The translations under genes and the position numbers were made by a program. Under the pieces are notes generated by a model. That model saw only the letters and a program-made list of their open reading frames with translations. It ran no database searches and had not been told where the DNA came from. Positions 33,031 to 43,744 of a stretch of 64,000 nucleotides of DNA are shown here, piece by piece (positions within the stretch are counted from its first letter, which is position 1; the number at the start of each line of letters is the position of its first letter). The stretch comes from Ochromonas danica (lineage: Eukaryota; Sar; Chrysophyceae; Chromulinales; Chromulinaceae): contig VKHL01000107.1 of NCBI GenBank assembly GCA_015146655.1, forward strand, positions 1-64,000, given 5' to 3'.

Positions 33031-35348
33031 ATGTGTGCCTCCAATTTGAGATGGATATTTGTGGCGCTGCTGCTCGTTGTTGCAACAGAAGCCTCCAGCA
33101 ATCCAGGCTATCCTGCTTACACTCAGCCCCCTCCATCCTATCCCAACGACCCCTATGGTCAAGGGAGAGACGCGGTGCACAATGCTCCTCCCCCTCCTCC
33201 TTCTAATCAGTATGGCTATCCTGGTGGACAATACCCCTCTCAACCTGTTCAACCCCCTCACTCTCAATACCCTCCTGGCACTCTCATGCCTTACAGAAGA
33301 GGTAGGCATTGCCCTTATCTTATTGGTTTCCATCTTGCTCGGGATTCTTACGACTGCGTTTTAGGCCCACCACCTCCTGCTCCTCCTCCGCAGCAAGACG
33401 GCTTTTTCTCCAAGTGAGTGTCTGCCTTTACTTGTGGCTGACCATTGTGACCATTATGACCATTTGTTTGAGTAGAATCAAAAGCTCCATTGCTGCTGCT
33501 GGATCGGCCTTGGCTGGTCTAGGTGAAGGGAGCTATCCGTCCGCCTATCCTGACTCCCAGGCCCCAAGACAACAGCAGAGATACCCTCCCGCTGCCTATG
33601 GCCCCCCTCAGGGACGGCCCGTCTATGGCTACCCTCAGACAGGACAGACTCAGCAGCCCCAAGAAGAAGGTGGCTTATTCGGCAAGCTCAAAAATCTTTT
33701 CCAGGGTGGTGAGGAAAGTGCCGCGCCACCTCAGCAGCCTCCCCGACAGCAGCCTCCCAGATACTCTTACCCTCCCCAGCAGCCCCCCAGCCAGAGCTAC
33801 CAGCCTCAGACGCAGGGTGGGTATCCTCCTCAAGGCCCGCCCCCTCCCCCTCCTTCTTCTGGCAGCTTGGGTTCTCCTTATGGACGATCTGAGTATCAGC
33901 AGCAGCCTGCTCCTCGCGATCAACAGCCTATTGAGAACGATGCCTATTCTGGGTTCCAGTCTTCTCAACAACCTCAACAGCAAGGCTCTTTCTATGCCCC
34001 TCAGTCCTCTTATAACTTCCCGGCCTCTTCCCAGCCTCCAGAGTCTATTGGGACCCAGCAGCATCAGCAACCACAGCTCCAACAACAACAGCAGCAACAA
34101 CAGCAACTGCAATTACCTGCTGAACAAGAGACAGAGAGCATTGAAGTGCCGGAGGTTTCTGTGCACGGCGATGCCATAGTATTTGTCTTACACCCTCGCG
34201 ATCTTGAGCGCAAGAAGGCTCTCTTCACCCATGCTGGGCCTCAAGCACTGCAAGTGTTTGCAGATTTTGAGCATGTCTTCACCACATTTCGCCTCGCCGA
34301 CGGAAGACCTTCTCTGAGCAGCTCTGAATTGTTGGAAAACTCTGGACTTCTATCTCCTGAGGCTGTTCAGGCCCTTCAGTCTCTCACAGACAGTTTGCAG
34401 GATAAGGATGATCGTGACGAGGTCAGCGCTGCCGAGGAAGCGGCTAAGCGCGCACAACTTATTATCGCCCGACAAGGACGATTGCACTACAGCGGTCTCG
34501 CCCCCGCTACTCGCACCATGTTACCTTTGCTTGGATTCCGCGATGGAGGCAAGGAAGTGATCTCCACTCTCACTGCGCGATCTGTCCCAGTCTACCTGTT
34601 CTCTTCTGGCTATGCGGATGTCATCGCACAGGCTCTTTGGCAGTCTGGCGTGCTTGGCCCTGTCCCTAGTCCTGCGAATGAAGATCCTCGTCAGGCTCTC
34701 ACCATGCTGCCTCCTAACCTCCGGCTCATTGCAAACTTCATGCGTGCTGGACCTGATGGAGCTGTTCGTGCTTTTTCCAATCCTCTGGTGCATATGAGCA
34801 ATCACAATGCATCCACGGCCGAGGCCTCGCTAGGCATGCCTCTTCCTAGCCGCCCGCACGCAGTCATCCTGGCTGCTCACGAAGACGATGTCTCTATGGC
34901 GGATGGCGTTGAGGGTTTGCGCGAAGTTTTGACGGTGGGCCTATTGGAAGTGTCCGAGGACCTACCAAGCCGTCTACCCACTTATCTCACCGCCTTCGAT
35001 GTTGTTCTTGTCGGCGACTGCTCTTTGCACTATGCGCGCGAGCTTCTCGAGGATATCTTGCAGCTTCCTCGCTCTAACAGCAGAACTGACGGACAGCAGC
35101 CAGGTGGTCTGGGCAAACTTATGGGGCTGCGCAAGCTGCTAACCGGTAACAATGATAATGTCCCAGCCTCTCCTCCTGCTGGACAGTCCACACAGAATCA
35201 GTCGCCTTCATCTCCTCCACCTGCCGGGGCATATGGTCGTGGATATGGTCCTCAACAGGCTCAAGGAGGACAGTACGGCTCCTATCCGTCCCCTCCTCAG
35301 CACCCTTCTTCGCCTCCCAAGACCTTTCCGGACTACGGAGACTACTGA
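33031..35348 (+). CDS. Secreted HAD protein like cytosolic 5'-nucleotidase III
   Basis: Exons 33031-33301, 33365-33413 and 33476-35348 join through 63- and 62-base introns to give 730 residues. A signal peptide (RWIFVALLLVVATEA) leads to about 260 residues rich in Pro, Gln, Tyr and Gly. The next 300 residues match the pyrimidine 5'-nucleotidase (UMPH-1/NT5C3) fold in order: ADFEHVFTTF (motif I), VYLFSSGYADVI (motif II), NLRLIANFM, and a final EDDVSMADGVEGL (motif IV). The first Asp of motif I is kept, but the second is Glu, and the GDS part of the GDSxGDxxMADG loop is replaced (AHEDDVSMADG). Activity may be lost or altered. The normal enzyme is cytosolic, so the leader and the prolamin-like linker are odd. 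The C-terminus returns to Pro/Gly/Tyr-rich sequence. Confidence 0.78.
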
Positions 35349-35602
35349 ATCAGAGATGTAGGCGGTGTGTAGATGTTGATTAAAGCGCAAGTCGGTAAAC
35401 TCGATCAACTAAACTAGTCTAGCCCTTACTTAGTCTGGCCATCTGGCTATCTGGCCTTCTGTCTGCCAACTGCCACAGCACTGGAGCGGTTTCGATGACT
35501 TCTGGACTTGACCTCACTTGGTCATATCATATAATATAGACAAAGTCTAGTGACAGTGTAGACCTCTTACAACCAGTAGACCTCTACAGGTAGACTAGAG
35601 CT

Positions 35603-35637
35603 ACAGTACAGTACAGTACAGTACAGTACAGTACAGT
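35603..35637. repeat. (ACAGT)7 microsatellite in spacer
   Basis: Seven perfect ACAGT units. They lie in the 385-base spacer 35349-35733, which is otherwise built of short words such as TAGAC, CTAG and GTAC and of GATA repeats near 35650. No gene is seen in the spacer. Confidence 0.9.
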
Positions 35638-35733
35638 GTATATCATTATAGATAGATAGATATAGTCTACTACACAGCACAGTAGCCTACAGCCTATTAT
35701 GTTTAGCGGGATGAACAGGTAGCAGCGCGATTC

Positions 35734-38700
35734 ATGAGGCTCATCAATAAGCTCTTCTTTGGAAACGTCTTCTTCTCAAAAGCGAAGGCAGTAGTGCCCA
35801 CTGGGCCGGAGAGTGACGAAGAACAACCACCAGGTCATCCGCTGGAGGCGTTCTTTCCCTCCAAGGCCGAAGAGCAGGAAAAGGCGCGGCGACTGGAGAG
35901 GCAGAAGGACCTCGTCCTTTACGAAAGCTTCTTGGCTGATCGCCGTGAGGAGCGAGTGCCCCATGGCTTCTACAAGCGAAAGACTCCAACATTGCACTGG
36001 GACGTCCCGACCGCGCTGACCTTTCCAGAGCCGCTCTCTGCCCAGCATCTGCAGGCCTATTGCTGTGACATCCGAGGTCGCTTGGTTCCAGGCAAGTTCT
36101 TCTTCTTTCCGCCAGAGGGAACGGTGTGGCAGGCTGGCTGGCAGGAGGTGGAGGTTACCTTCATACCTGACCAGCCGCAGAAGTTCTCGACCCTGCAGGC
36201 CAAGAAAGACTTCGAGGTGCGCAAGCGACGTCCCGAGGTGACTTGGGGAAATGAAGACCTCTTAGAGTTAATCTTCCTTACCCCTCTACCCGCATCCATC
36301 TTTGAAGAAGTGTGCTGCGAACTGAAAGAAGGACACTTCGACTTCAGTCACCAGCCTGGCGAAGTGCTCGCGGTCGGCACACACCGCCTGTGTGTGGAGT
36401 ATACACCTTCCACCAAGGAGGCAGTCAATTATAGCCGCGGGTTTGCCACTCGCAAGGTATCGATCATCACCACGAGGGTGCCGCTGCGCTGGACGTTACC
36501 TCCCCAGGCAGCAACGGAACTCCTCTACCCTCTACCTCTTCCTGCATGGCTATTCTGTGCTGAGTGTCTGTGGGCTCAGGCGGAAGGAGTGTTTGTTTAC
36601 AATCCACCACAAGACAGTGTCCTCTCTGCGGGGCAGCACACGCTGTCCGCAACATTTCAACCTCGAGACTCGCTGTCCTATCACCCAACCGCCATTCAGG
36701 TCAGCGTGACAGTGCATCCTGCCCCTACAGTGGTGCGTTGGTCGCAACCTGTGCCTCTTCCAGCTGGAGATCCCCTGGGTGCAGCTACACTCTGTGCCTC
36801 TAATGCCCAGGGACTTGACGGAAGCTACTGTTACACTCCAGCTGTTGGCACGATTCTAGAGGAAGGCGAACACAGTTTAAGCGTGCTCTTTACTCCTCAG
36901 GACAGCAATTATGCGCCTTCTACAGGCCATGTTCGCTTGAGAGTCACTCGCAAACGAGCTCTGAAGCTGCAGTGGTTCCTCCCCGAGCCTGCTCGCTATC
37001 CTTGCGCTCTTTCCCGCCAGCAGCTTAATGCCTGCTTAGTAGGATTTGGCTCTCATGCAGAGGGGGATTATGAGTATGATCCACCCATGGGCACGGTGCT
37101 CCCTGTGGGGCAACACACCCTGTCTGCCACCTTCCGCCCCGTGCGACAGTCTTTCCTTCCAGCACAGACCTCTGTGTCCTTCGAGGTTTTGCCTTGCATT
37201 GTTCGATTACTATGGCGCACCCCAGACCCCCTATTACATGGCGAAGGACTCTTCGATAGCGTCCTCAACGCGCAGCTCTCCTACCCCAACACGGAGGACA
37301 TCTCGGGGAGCTTCGTCTACAATCCGCCTGTGGGCACGGTCCTTCCACCCGGACAACACCGTCTGTCAGTGCGTTTTATTCCCTCCGACTCCCACAATTA
37401 CCTCGAGGCATCGGCCAGTGTTATTATAATCATCCGCGAACGTCCGAAGTACCGCGCCAGGCTATTGTGGCCTCTACTTCTCCACCTCCGCCGTCAACAG
37501 AAAGAGAAACAGCAAGCTGCTGAGGTCGAGGCTGAGTACTCGAAGAGTGAAGCGCCATTGGAGGGTGAGAAGCGCAGCCTAGAAGCTGCTCGAGCGGCCG
37601 CTAAGCTTCGTGCGAGGCTTCTGCTTCTGTCTGGGGAGGACCAGGAAGAAGAGTTGGCCGAAGGGGGCGATCCCAGTACAGTTAGCAAAGAGATAATCTA
37701 CGGCGAGCCTCTCAGCGACGACATCCTTTCTGTCTCTTGCACGAACGCGGAGGGCCGCGTCCTCTACGACCCAGACCTCGGCGAGCTCGGACAGCCTCTG
37801 CTGCTGCCCGTGGGCGAGCATGTCTTGACCGCACGCTTCGAGCCTGACGAGTTTCTCTCGCCTTTAGCCTTGCCTTCTTCTCTTGCCACACGCATTCGTA
37901 TTGTTCCACGTCGACCTTTCCTTGACTGGCGACTGGCAGACCGCGGCGAAAGAGAGGCGGGGAGGTTGGTTTATGGCGAGCCGCTTGATCGAGACTACCG
38001 CCGAGCTGTCGCTGTCTTCGCAGAAAGAGACAAGCGACCTGTCCCTGGAAACTATTTCTATCACCCTCCGATTGGGACTATTCTTGAGGCTGGTCCTCAC
38101 AGTCTGACCATCCGCTTCGAGCCTTTGGATGGAGTGAACTACGCGGTCATCGAGGCGGCGAAGGAGATTTTCGTGGAGCGAGCGGTGCCTACAATTGAAT
38201 GGTTTGGCCCGGAGAAGCCCATCTTCTACCCGTACGCTACCATTACGATGTCGTCTCAAGAAGAAGGACAGAATGAGGGTGAGCATCGAGGAGGCGCTCT
38301 GCTATCTAAGCCACGAGCAGTCAATCCAGAGCTGCCCGGGGAGGGGCCATTGGCGGGGACCTGGTCGTTTTCTTTTCCGCTCGGCTCCCCATTGCCCGCG
38401 GGTAGGCATGAGCTGTCTTGTCGATTCTACCCCGACGACCTCATCAACTACTTCGGCAATTCCGCGACAATCAACGTGGTGGTTCTTCCCGCCGTCCCTC
38501 GCATTGTGTGGAGCCCCGAGGAAGTGCTAGTTTACGAGACGCCGCTGTCCTCAGCTCTGCACTGCTGCGCGACTTCAGAGGTGCCTGGGGTCTTTAACTA
38601 CGATCCCCCCGTGGGAACTGTGCTGTCCGCCTCTGGCAAAGCGCTTGTCCACCTCACCTTCACTCCTCAGGACGGTGCCAACTACCAAACAGTGTCTCTG

Positions 38701-39513
38701 GTCAAACGGCTGGAGGTGCGTCCCCGAGAAGCGGTCGTGGCGTGGCCCCTTCCTCGCCGCCTTCCCTACGGCACAACTGTCACCCCGACCTTGCTTTGTG
38801 CCCACCTTAGTCCCCTGGAGAATACCGCCCTCACCCTCTCGGCACTTCAAGGCGCCACCTTTAACTATGCCCCAGGCATTGGTGAAGTCCCTAAAGCTGG
38901 ATTCCGTGTGCGCTTCGCGGTGCGCATGCAACCGCCAGATAGTCAACGAAGAGACTATGCTACGGTGGATAAGATAGTGGAAGTGGAAGTCTATCGAGTG
39001 TCGCCTCCCGTGAGCTGGAAGCCGCCCGTTACCCATTTGTTCGAAGGCGAGCCTCTGAACGAGCGCCACCTCTGTGCCCAACTGGGTCACCGCTCTACGG
39101 AGAACAGTCGAGGGGCCTTGGGGAAGTCCAACGCCAAGAAGAAAGCCATGGAGTTGGAGAGGCAGAGGCTGTCCCTGCTTTTCCCAGGCACCTTTATATA
39201 CCATCCACCACTGGGCAGCATACTCGCTCCGGGTCGGCATGCTGTTCGAATGACCTTTCAACCCGCGGAGCCTGAGAATGCTCTCCCTGTCAGTCAGACA
39301 ATCAATTTTGATGTGAGTCGTCGAGGGCCACGCATCACTTGGCAGGTAGACCCTCTCACAGGGAAGTCCAGCTGCGTGAAGGTTTCTGAAGGAAGCACGA
39401 GCAGCAGTCGTTCCGTCAGCCGAGCGCCACGGAGCGACGCTGGCGATGACAACAACAGCTCTGGCATGTGTAGCGGACTGGACGGGGCGAGCGGTCTTAT
39501 TGAAAGCGATTAG
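35734..39513 (+). CDS. Protein of twelve bacterial-type Ig-like repeats
   Basis: A single exon of 1,259 residues with no signal peptide or clear membrane helix. I count twelve repeats of 75-110 residues. The plan of each is a Trp strand (VxW), an initial YGxPLs turn, a conserved Cys, then FxYxPPxGTVLpaGxHtLSvxFxPxDxxNY, then a closing strand ending in V. Clear examples are NPPVGTVLPPGQHRLSVRF, DPPVGTVLSASG and HPPIGTILEAGPHSLTIRF. This pattern is a well-known Ig-like unit of bacterial surface proteins. Some units carry charged inserts (for instance the Lys/Glu/Ala-rich one near residue 590). In the absence of a leader the protein seems cytoplasmic or uses another route. Bacterial origin is an inference; the size and repeat number are seen directly. 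Confidence 0.8.
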   Translation: MRLINKLFFGNVFFSKAKAVVPTGPESDEEQPPGHPLEAFFPSKAEEQEKARRLERQKDLVLYESFLADRREERVPHGFYKRKTPTLHWDVPTALTFPEPLSAQHLQAYCCDIRGRLVPGKFFFFPPEGTVWQAGWQEVEVTFIPDQPQKFSTLQAKKDFEVRKRRPEVTWGNEDLLELIFLTPLPASIFEEVCCELKEGHFDFSHQPGEVLAVGTHRLCVEYTPSTKEAVNYSRGFATRKVSIITTRVPLRWTLPPQAATELLYPLPLPAWLFCAECLWAQAEGVFVYNPPQDSVLSAGQHTLSATFQPRDSLSYHPTAIQVSVTVHPAPTVVRWSQPVPLPAGDPLGAATLCASNAQGLDGSYCYTPAVGTILEEGEHSLSVLFTPQDSNYAPSTGHVRLRVTRKRALKLQWFLPEPARYPCALSRQQLNACLVGFGSHAEGDYEYDPPMGTVLPVGQHTLSATFRPVRQSFLPAQTSVSFEVLPCIVRLLWRTPDPLLHGEGLFDSVLNAQLSYPNTEDISGSFVYNPPVGTVLPPGQHRLSVRFIPSDSHNYLEASASVIIIIRERPKYRARLLWPLLLHLRRQQKEKQQAAEVEAEYSKSEAPLEGEKRSLEAARAAAKLRARLLLLSGEDQEEELAEGGDPSTVSKEIIYGEPLSDDILSVSCTNAEGRVLYDPDLGELGQPLLLPVGEHVLTARFEPDEFLSPLALPSSLATRIRIVPRRPFLDWRLADRGEREAGRLVYGEPLDRDYRRAVAVFAERDKRPVPGNYFYHPPIGTILEAGPHSLTIRFEPLDGVNYAVIEAAKEIFVERAVPTIEWFGPEKPIFYPYATITMSSQEEGQNEGEHRGGALLSKPRAVNPELPGEGPLAGTWSFSFPLGSPLPAGRHELSCRFYPDDLINYFGNSATINVVVLPAVPRIVWSPEEVLVYETPLSSALHCCATSEVPGVFNYDPPVGTVLSASGKALVHLTFTPQDGANYQTVSLVKRLEVRPREAVVAWPLPRRLPYGTTVTPTLLCAHLSPLENTALTLSALQGATFNYAPGIGEVPKAGFRVRFAVRMQPPDSQRRDYATVDKIVEVEVYRVSPPVSWKPPVTHLFEGEPLNERHLCAQLGHRSTENSRGALGKSNAKKKAMELERQRLSLLFPGTFIYHPPLGSILAPGRHAVRMTFQPAEPENALPVSQTINFDVSRRGPRITWQVDPLTGKSSCVKVSEGSTSSSRSVSRAPRSDAGDDNNSSGMCSGLDGASGLIESD

Positions 39514-39949
39514 CAGCTTGTCGTTGTAAAATACTACTAGTAGTTTGCTCTTGTAGTATAATAGAATAATATACTATAATAGTACGATCGATAGTATAAT
39601 GTACATAAGACTTAATATGATGTAATATGATATAATGTGTATATGATACTTGTATGACATGATATGATTAACACGTATCGCAAATGTCTTCTTTTCTTCA
39701 TGCTTCACCATCCTTCTCTCTGTTATGCCCAGTATCTTACTGCGGTCTACTCTAGTCCACGGTAGTGTAACAGTCCACACACGTTACATATATTAGTCTG
39801 GTCCACAGTCTTGTACAGTTTGGTTGTTTTGATTTCGTGTTGTTACTTATTGTTGTGATGCGCGGGAAGGCGAAGGAAACCGACAGAACTTCCGCTTTTG
39901 TTGTTGTCGTGGGGTCAAAGCAAAAGACAATCCTGTGCTTTCCATCGCC
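39514..39949. other. A+T-rich spacer
   Basis: It lies between two + strand genes. The first half is a run of TAGTATAATA- and TGATATGATA-like words (about 39530-39670), which reads as degenerate simple sequence. No gene is supported; the reverse frames here are short and featureless. Confidence 0.6.
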
Positions 39950-40851
39950 ATGACACCTCTCTTCCTCTTGCTCCTCCTCTCTGCCGCCCTGGTCGCTCTG
40001 GTCTCCTCTCAGGAGGAAGCCGTCATCCCCAGCAAGCTCTTGGAGAGCGTCATTCAAGGAGACGTCAGCGGAATCCGCGCCGCGCTGGACGGCGGAGAAA
40101 ATATCGACCTCGTAAATGAAAATGGCTGGTCTGCAGCTCTAATCGCGACCGCGACGGGCAATCTGGAGGTGCTAGCGACTCTGATCGACGCGGGCATCGA
40201 CCTCAACCAGGCCAACGCGCAGGGCGTCACGCCGCTCATGCTCGCGGCGAGCTATGTGAGCACCTCCCTCCCTCTGCTCCTTCAGTTCGGTCGCTCATAA
40301 CTCTCTCTGTCTTTGCCTCTGTCTCTCTCTCATTTGACCAGGCAGACAAGGAGGCTGTGGATGTGCTGCTGCGGGGCAATGCCTCTCCGCTCGTCCAAAC
40401 TGCCGATGGAGAGACCGCCTTCACCCTCGCGAGAGACGCGGGCAGACCGCTTGTGATGAGTATGATTGCCGAGGCCTCGGTCCTGCATGGCATCTCCATG
40501 GAGAACGCGGACGTGGTGCTTCAGGCGGTGAAGAATGGCGCGTACATCAACTTGCGCAACGATGTGGGCTGGACGCCTCTCATGCTGGCCACCGTGCAAC
40601 AGCGCATTGACGTCGTGCAGGAGCTGCTGGACCTCGGCGCGGACTGCAATCGCTCGGAGAATGACGGCTGGACTGCTCTGCACTTCGCGGCCGCCGCCAA
40701 CGCCGAGGAGATCGTCGCCCTTCTGCTGCGCTTCAATGCCAATCCTCACCTGCGCAACGGCCAGAACAAGACGGCGAAGGAGATCGCAACAGACAACCAC
40801 TTCCTGGGCGTTATCGACCTCATCCCTGACGAACCTCCTCAAGAGCTCTGA
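39950..40851 (+). CDS. Secreted ankyrin-repeat protein B
   Basis: Exons 39950-40255 and 40342-40851 join in phase 0 across an 86-base intron, giving 271 residues. A strong signal peptide (LFLLLLLSAALVALVSS) is followed by about six ankyrin repeats (NGWSAALIATATGNLEVL, QGVTPLMLAAS, VGWTPLMLATVQQRIDVV, DGWTALHFAAAANAEEIV). There is no coiled-coil tail, unlike its paralogue at 29287-30624. The intron follows the MLAASY helix, matching the position of the second intron in the paralogue, so the two arose by duplication. The start is the ATG at 39950; an upstream GTG at 39935 is not needed. It should be secreted or lumenal; its partner is unknown. Confidence 0.87.
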
Positions 40852-41292
40852 TCACCTCCAATGCTATCCTTTGGCTGTTATTCGCTGTCTTGCTCTAGCC
40901 TACAGTACCGCATCTCTCAACACCAACCTCTACCTCTTTATCTACCTCTTCCTATCTATCTCTATCTCACAAGAGGAACCTCTAATGGATCTGTAAAGAG
41001 TAAGACAGAAACTGCTACTACCTCTGCCTCTACCTTTACTACTTGATAGTAAATGATGATTACATTAGTCGCTAGTCTACTAAACACATCGAAATATCTC
41101 TAAAGGCTGCCCTGCCCGGTGGGTTAGTTGGCGGCGTGGGATTGAAGCGAAGCGAGGACTCCGAAGGATGATGTGTTTGTTTGTGTTTCCCCGCCACACC
41201 GCCAGGCCGTAACTCAATGCCATTCTCAACGTCAACATCAACGTCAACATGAAGGTCAATGTACCCCATTATCTGTCGAGGTCGAGGTCTTG
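40852..41292. other. Convergent 3' spacer
   Basis: It lies between the stop of ankyrin gene B and the stop of the reverse-strand CCT gene. It starts pyrimidine-rich (CTACCTCTTTATCTACC-like words at 40930-40970) and includes ACGTCAACATCAACGTCAAC near 41230. No gene or structured RNA is recognised. Confidence 0.5.
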
Positions 41293-42182
41293 TTAGAAGG
41301 CGATGGAGTGGCGGCGAACTCGTTTGTAGGGCATCTCTGACTCTTCCGCGTCGCCGGAGGCCGAGGAGATGATGTTTCGTCGATGGCGCGTGGCCATGGG
41401 ATGTGTCGACAGAGAGGCGTGGGCGTGGCTAACCTCAACGGCGTAGCTGGAGGAGGAGGAGGAGGAGGGTCTGTCCTGTGTGGTGTCGGTGGGAGTGGAC
41501 AGCTCCTCCTCCTCCTCCTCCAGGTCGCCCAGCAGGCTGGCCAGCACTCGCAGCTTGGCGTCGCTTTGGTCGTCCGAGGAAACCATTTTCACGAAGCGCC
41601 CCTTGACTCGCAGGCGGCGGTCCGCGAGAGATTTGCGGCAGACGTAGCGGATGCGCTTCTGCCAGACCCTTCGCTTGCGCTTTTCGTGGAAGCGCGCGAC
41701 AATTGCGGCGCGCTCCTCTTTGGTGTAGATGCCCACGCGGCCGTTCTTGTTGATCACGTCGGCGTACTTGGCCAGGAAGTCCGGCACCACGCCCTCCTCC
41801 TCCTGCGCCGCCGCGGCCGCCATGGTCTGCAGAGAGAAGTCGGCCAGGTTCCAGGGCTCGGACATGGCGCGGGGGCGGCGGCGGGGCGCGAGTCTGTCCT
41901 CGTCGCCTCTGAGGGGAGAAGGGCTGGCGGCGCGCTGGCTGGCGAGCAGAAGGATCGCGTGGATGGCGTCGTCTGCGGCCACAGGACAAGCAAAGGCACA
42001 GGCACAGGCACACAATGATGATATGATGACGAGGATGGGCGAGGAGGTCTGCGTCACTCACTTTGGTGCGCGGGGGAGTCTTCCGAGTCCGCTGGCCGCT
42101 CTAACGATTCCATTGGACGGGGACGGGCACGGGGCGACTCATTGGCCGAGGCCGCCAGCAAGAGGTCAATGGCAGTCATCAT
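41293..42182 (-). CDS. CCT-motif protein
   Basis: Exons 42182-42062 and 41972-41293 join across an 89-base intron in phase 1, giving 266 residues that begin MMTAIDLLLAAS. The CCT motif (CONSTANS, CO-like, TOC1) lies at about residues 126-169: ERAAIVARFHEKRKRRVW, then KRIRYVCRKSLADRR, then RVKGRFVK. It is the DNA-contacting and nuclear-import part of many plant light, clock and flowering regulators and occurs in some algae. No B-box, GATA or response-regulator domain accompanies it. A poly-Glu stretch and a Ser run follow. The alternative frame that starts at 42057 lies in the intron and is rejected. The product is probably a nuclear regulator; targets are unknown. Confidence 0.85.
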
Positions 42183-42686
42183 CTTGGAGTGAGAGAGGGA
42201 GAGGGAGGACGAGAGGCTTCTCAGCGCTAACACTGTCACTGTACCTTGTAGTCTACTGATAAGATCTCCTCCCACAAGCAAACAACGCGTTGCCTGGCTC
42301 GACAAACAGCTTTGTCAGTTACTACAGAGTCTCCCTCGTGTCGTAATAATAGTTACAACAGACTAGATCTAGTTAGACTGCTGCTGTGTAACTACTGTGA
42401 TATGATATCCAAGATTATTAACAATTGGGCCAATGTCGTCGACCTATTCTTTCTCTTTCTTAATCAGGCTGAGTCACTGGCTAATCAGTCTACATAATGT
42501 CTAGACTAATCTAATGGATAACTGTAAGTCTGGAAGTGAGAGAGGGAGTCTTTCCCGTGTCGTAATAATAGTTAACACTCTCTCTCTGTACTTACCGCTT
42601 TGCTGCTGTGAGGAGGTCTAACAGTGCTAGTCCTCTGCATTGTACCGCACAGGAAGTGAAAGAGAAGCCGCAGGGAAAGGGTTGGA
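42183..42686. other. Divergent spacer with duplicated segment
   Basis: This 504-base gap lies between the start of the CCT gene and the start of the methyltransferase gene, so it should hold both promoters. A word CGTGTCGTAATAATAGTTA occurs twice, near 42338 and 42556, each preceded by GAGTC and pyrimidines; it could be a shared promoter element or an old duplication. CTAG-rich words lie between. No gene is supported. Confidence 0.6.
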
Positions 42687-43631
42687 ATGGCTTCGAGACT
42701 TCGCCTCATCTTGGGAGGCACGATGACCTACGTGACGGCCGTGGCTATTGGCTATACCTACTCCTCCTCCTCCTCCTCCACCTCCTCTGGCCACGTGCAT
42801 ATCGACGACAAGACTCGCCACCAGACCTACGCCAAGAACGCCTCGAGCTACGACAACGGTGAGACACCATCACACTGTGACCGTCACTATGGCTATCACA
42901 GTGACTGTGACTGACTGGCAGAGATCGGCACGGACGAGTTCTTCATGGGACTCAATCTGCTGCGCTGGTGGCACTTGCGCCAAGCCAAAGGAAACCTCCT
43001 CGAGATCGGTTAGCCCCTCCTCCTCCACCACCACCACCACCACCTCCTCCTCCTCCACCTCCTCCTCCTCCTCCTCCTCACTGCTCTTCTCTGACTGTGT
43101 CCATCAGGCTGTGGCACGGGTCGCAACTTCTCGTATTACGGCCAGCAGGTCAGCGCCATTCGCGCGGTGGACTCCGTGCCGGACATGATCGCGCAGGCGG
43201 CCAAGAAGCTGTCCGCGGCGGACAAGCAGCGCGTCACTTTGCAAGTCATGAACGCGCACGCGCTGGCCTTCCCCGACGAGAGCTTCGACACCGTCGTGGA
43301 CACCTTCGGCCTGTGCTCCTATGAAGACCCCGTGGCCGTCTTGCGCGAGATGGCGAGGGTCTGCAGGCCAGGCGGGCGACTGCTCCTCATCGAGCACGGC
43401 CAGGGCAGCTTCGAGTGGATCAATCGCGTCATCGACGGCGGCGCGCAGAGACACGCCGACCACTGGGGATGTGTTTGGAACCGCGACATCCTCGCGCTGC
43501 TGCGGCGGGCGCAGGAGGAGGAGGAGGGACTGCTCGAGGTAGTCTCCGTCTCGCGGTGGCACTTCGGCACGACTTACGTCATCGAAGCTCGACGTCGACC
43601 TCGACCTGCTCGTTCACAACACTTTGATTGA
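42687..43631 (+). CDS. Membrane-anchored SAM methyltransferase, OMS1/METTL7-like
   Basis: Exons 42687-42858, 42922-43008 and 43108-43631 join in phase 1 through introns of 63 and 99 bases, giving 260 residues. A hydrophobic N-terminal segment (LILGGTMTYVTAVAIGYTY) may anchor the protein in a membrane, perhaps the mitochondrial inner membrane as for yeast Oms1. The class I methyltransferase motif I is LLEIGCGTGRN, split by intron 2, followed by AHALAFPDESFDTVVDTF (motif II region), a catalytic-type FGLCSYEDP and RPGGRLLLIEHG. The stretch FFMGLNLLRWWHLRQAKG before motif I is typical of this subfamily. The substrate is not known. Intron 2 is almost wholly CTC/CAC triplets. Confidence 0.85.
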
Positions 43632-43744
43632 TAGTCAGATAGCATTTAGTTAACACAAACCTCCTCCTCCTCCTCCTCCTCGCTAATCACCACTACTGTT
43701 ACTACTACTGTTACCACACACTCACACTCACACTACCCCTTCTG

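Noticed and set aside
41383-42018. 211-codon forward frame
   Set aside because: It is antisense to the CCT-motif exon; the Gly/Val-rich product is a composition effect.
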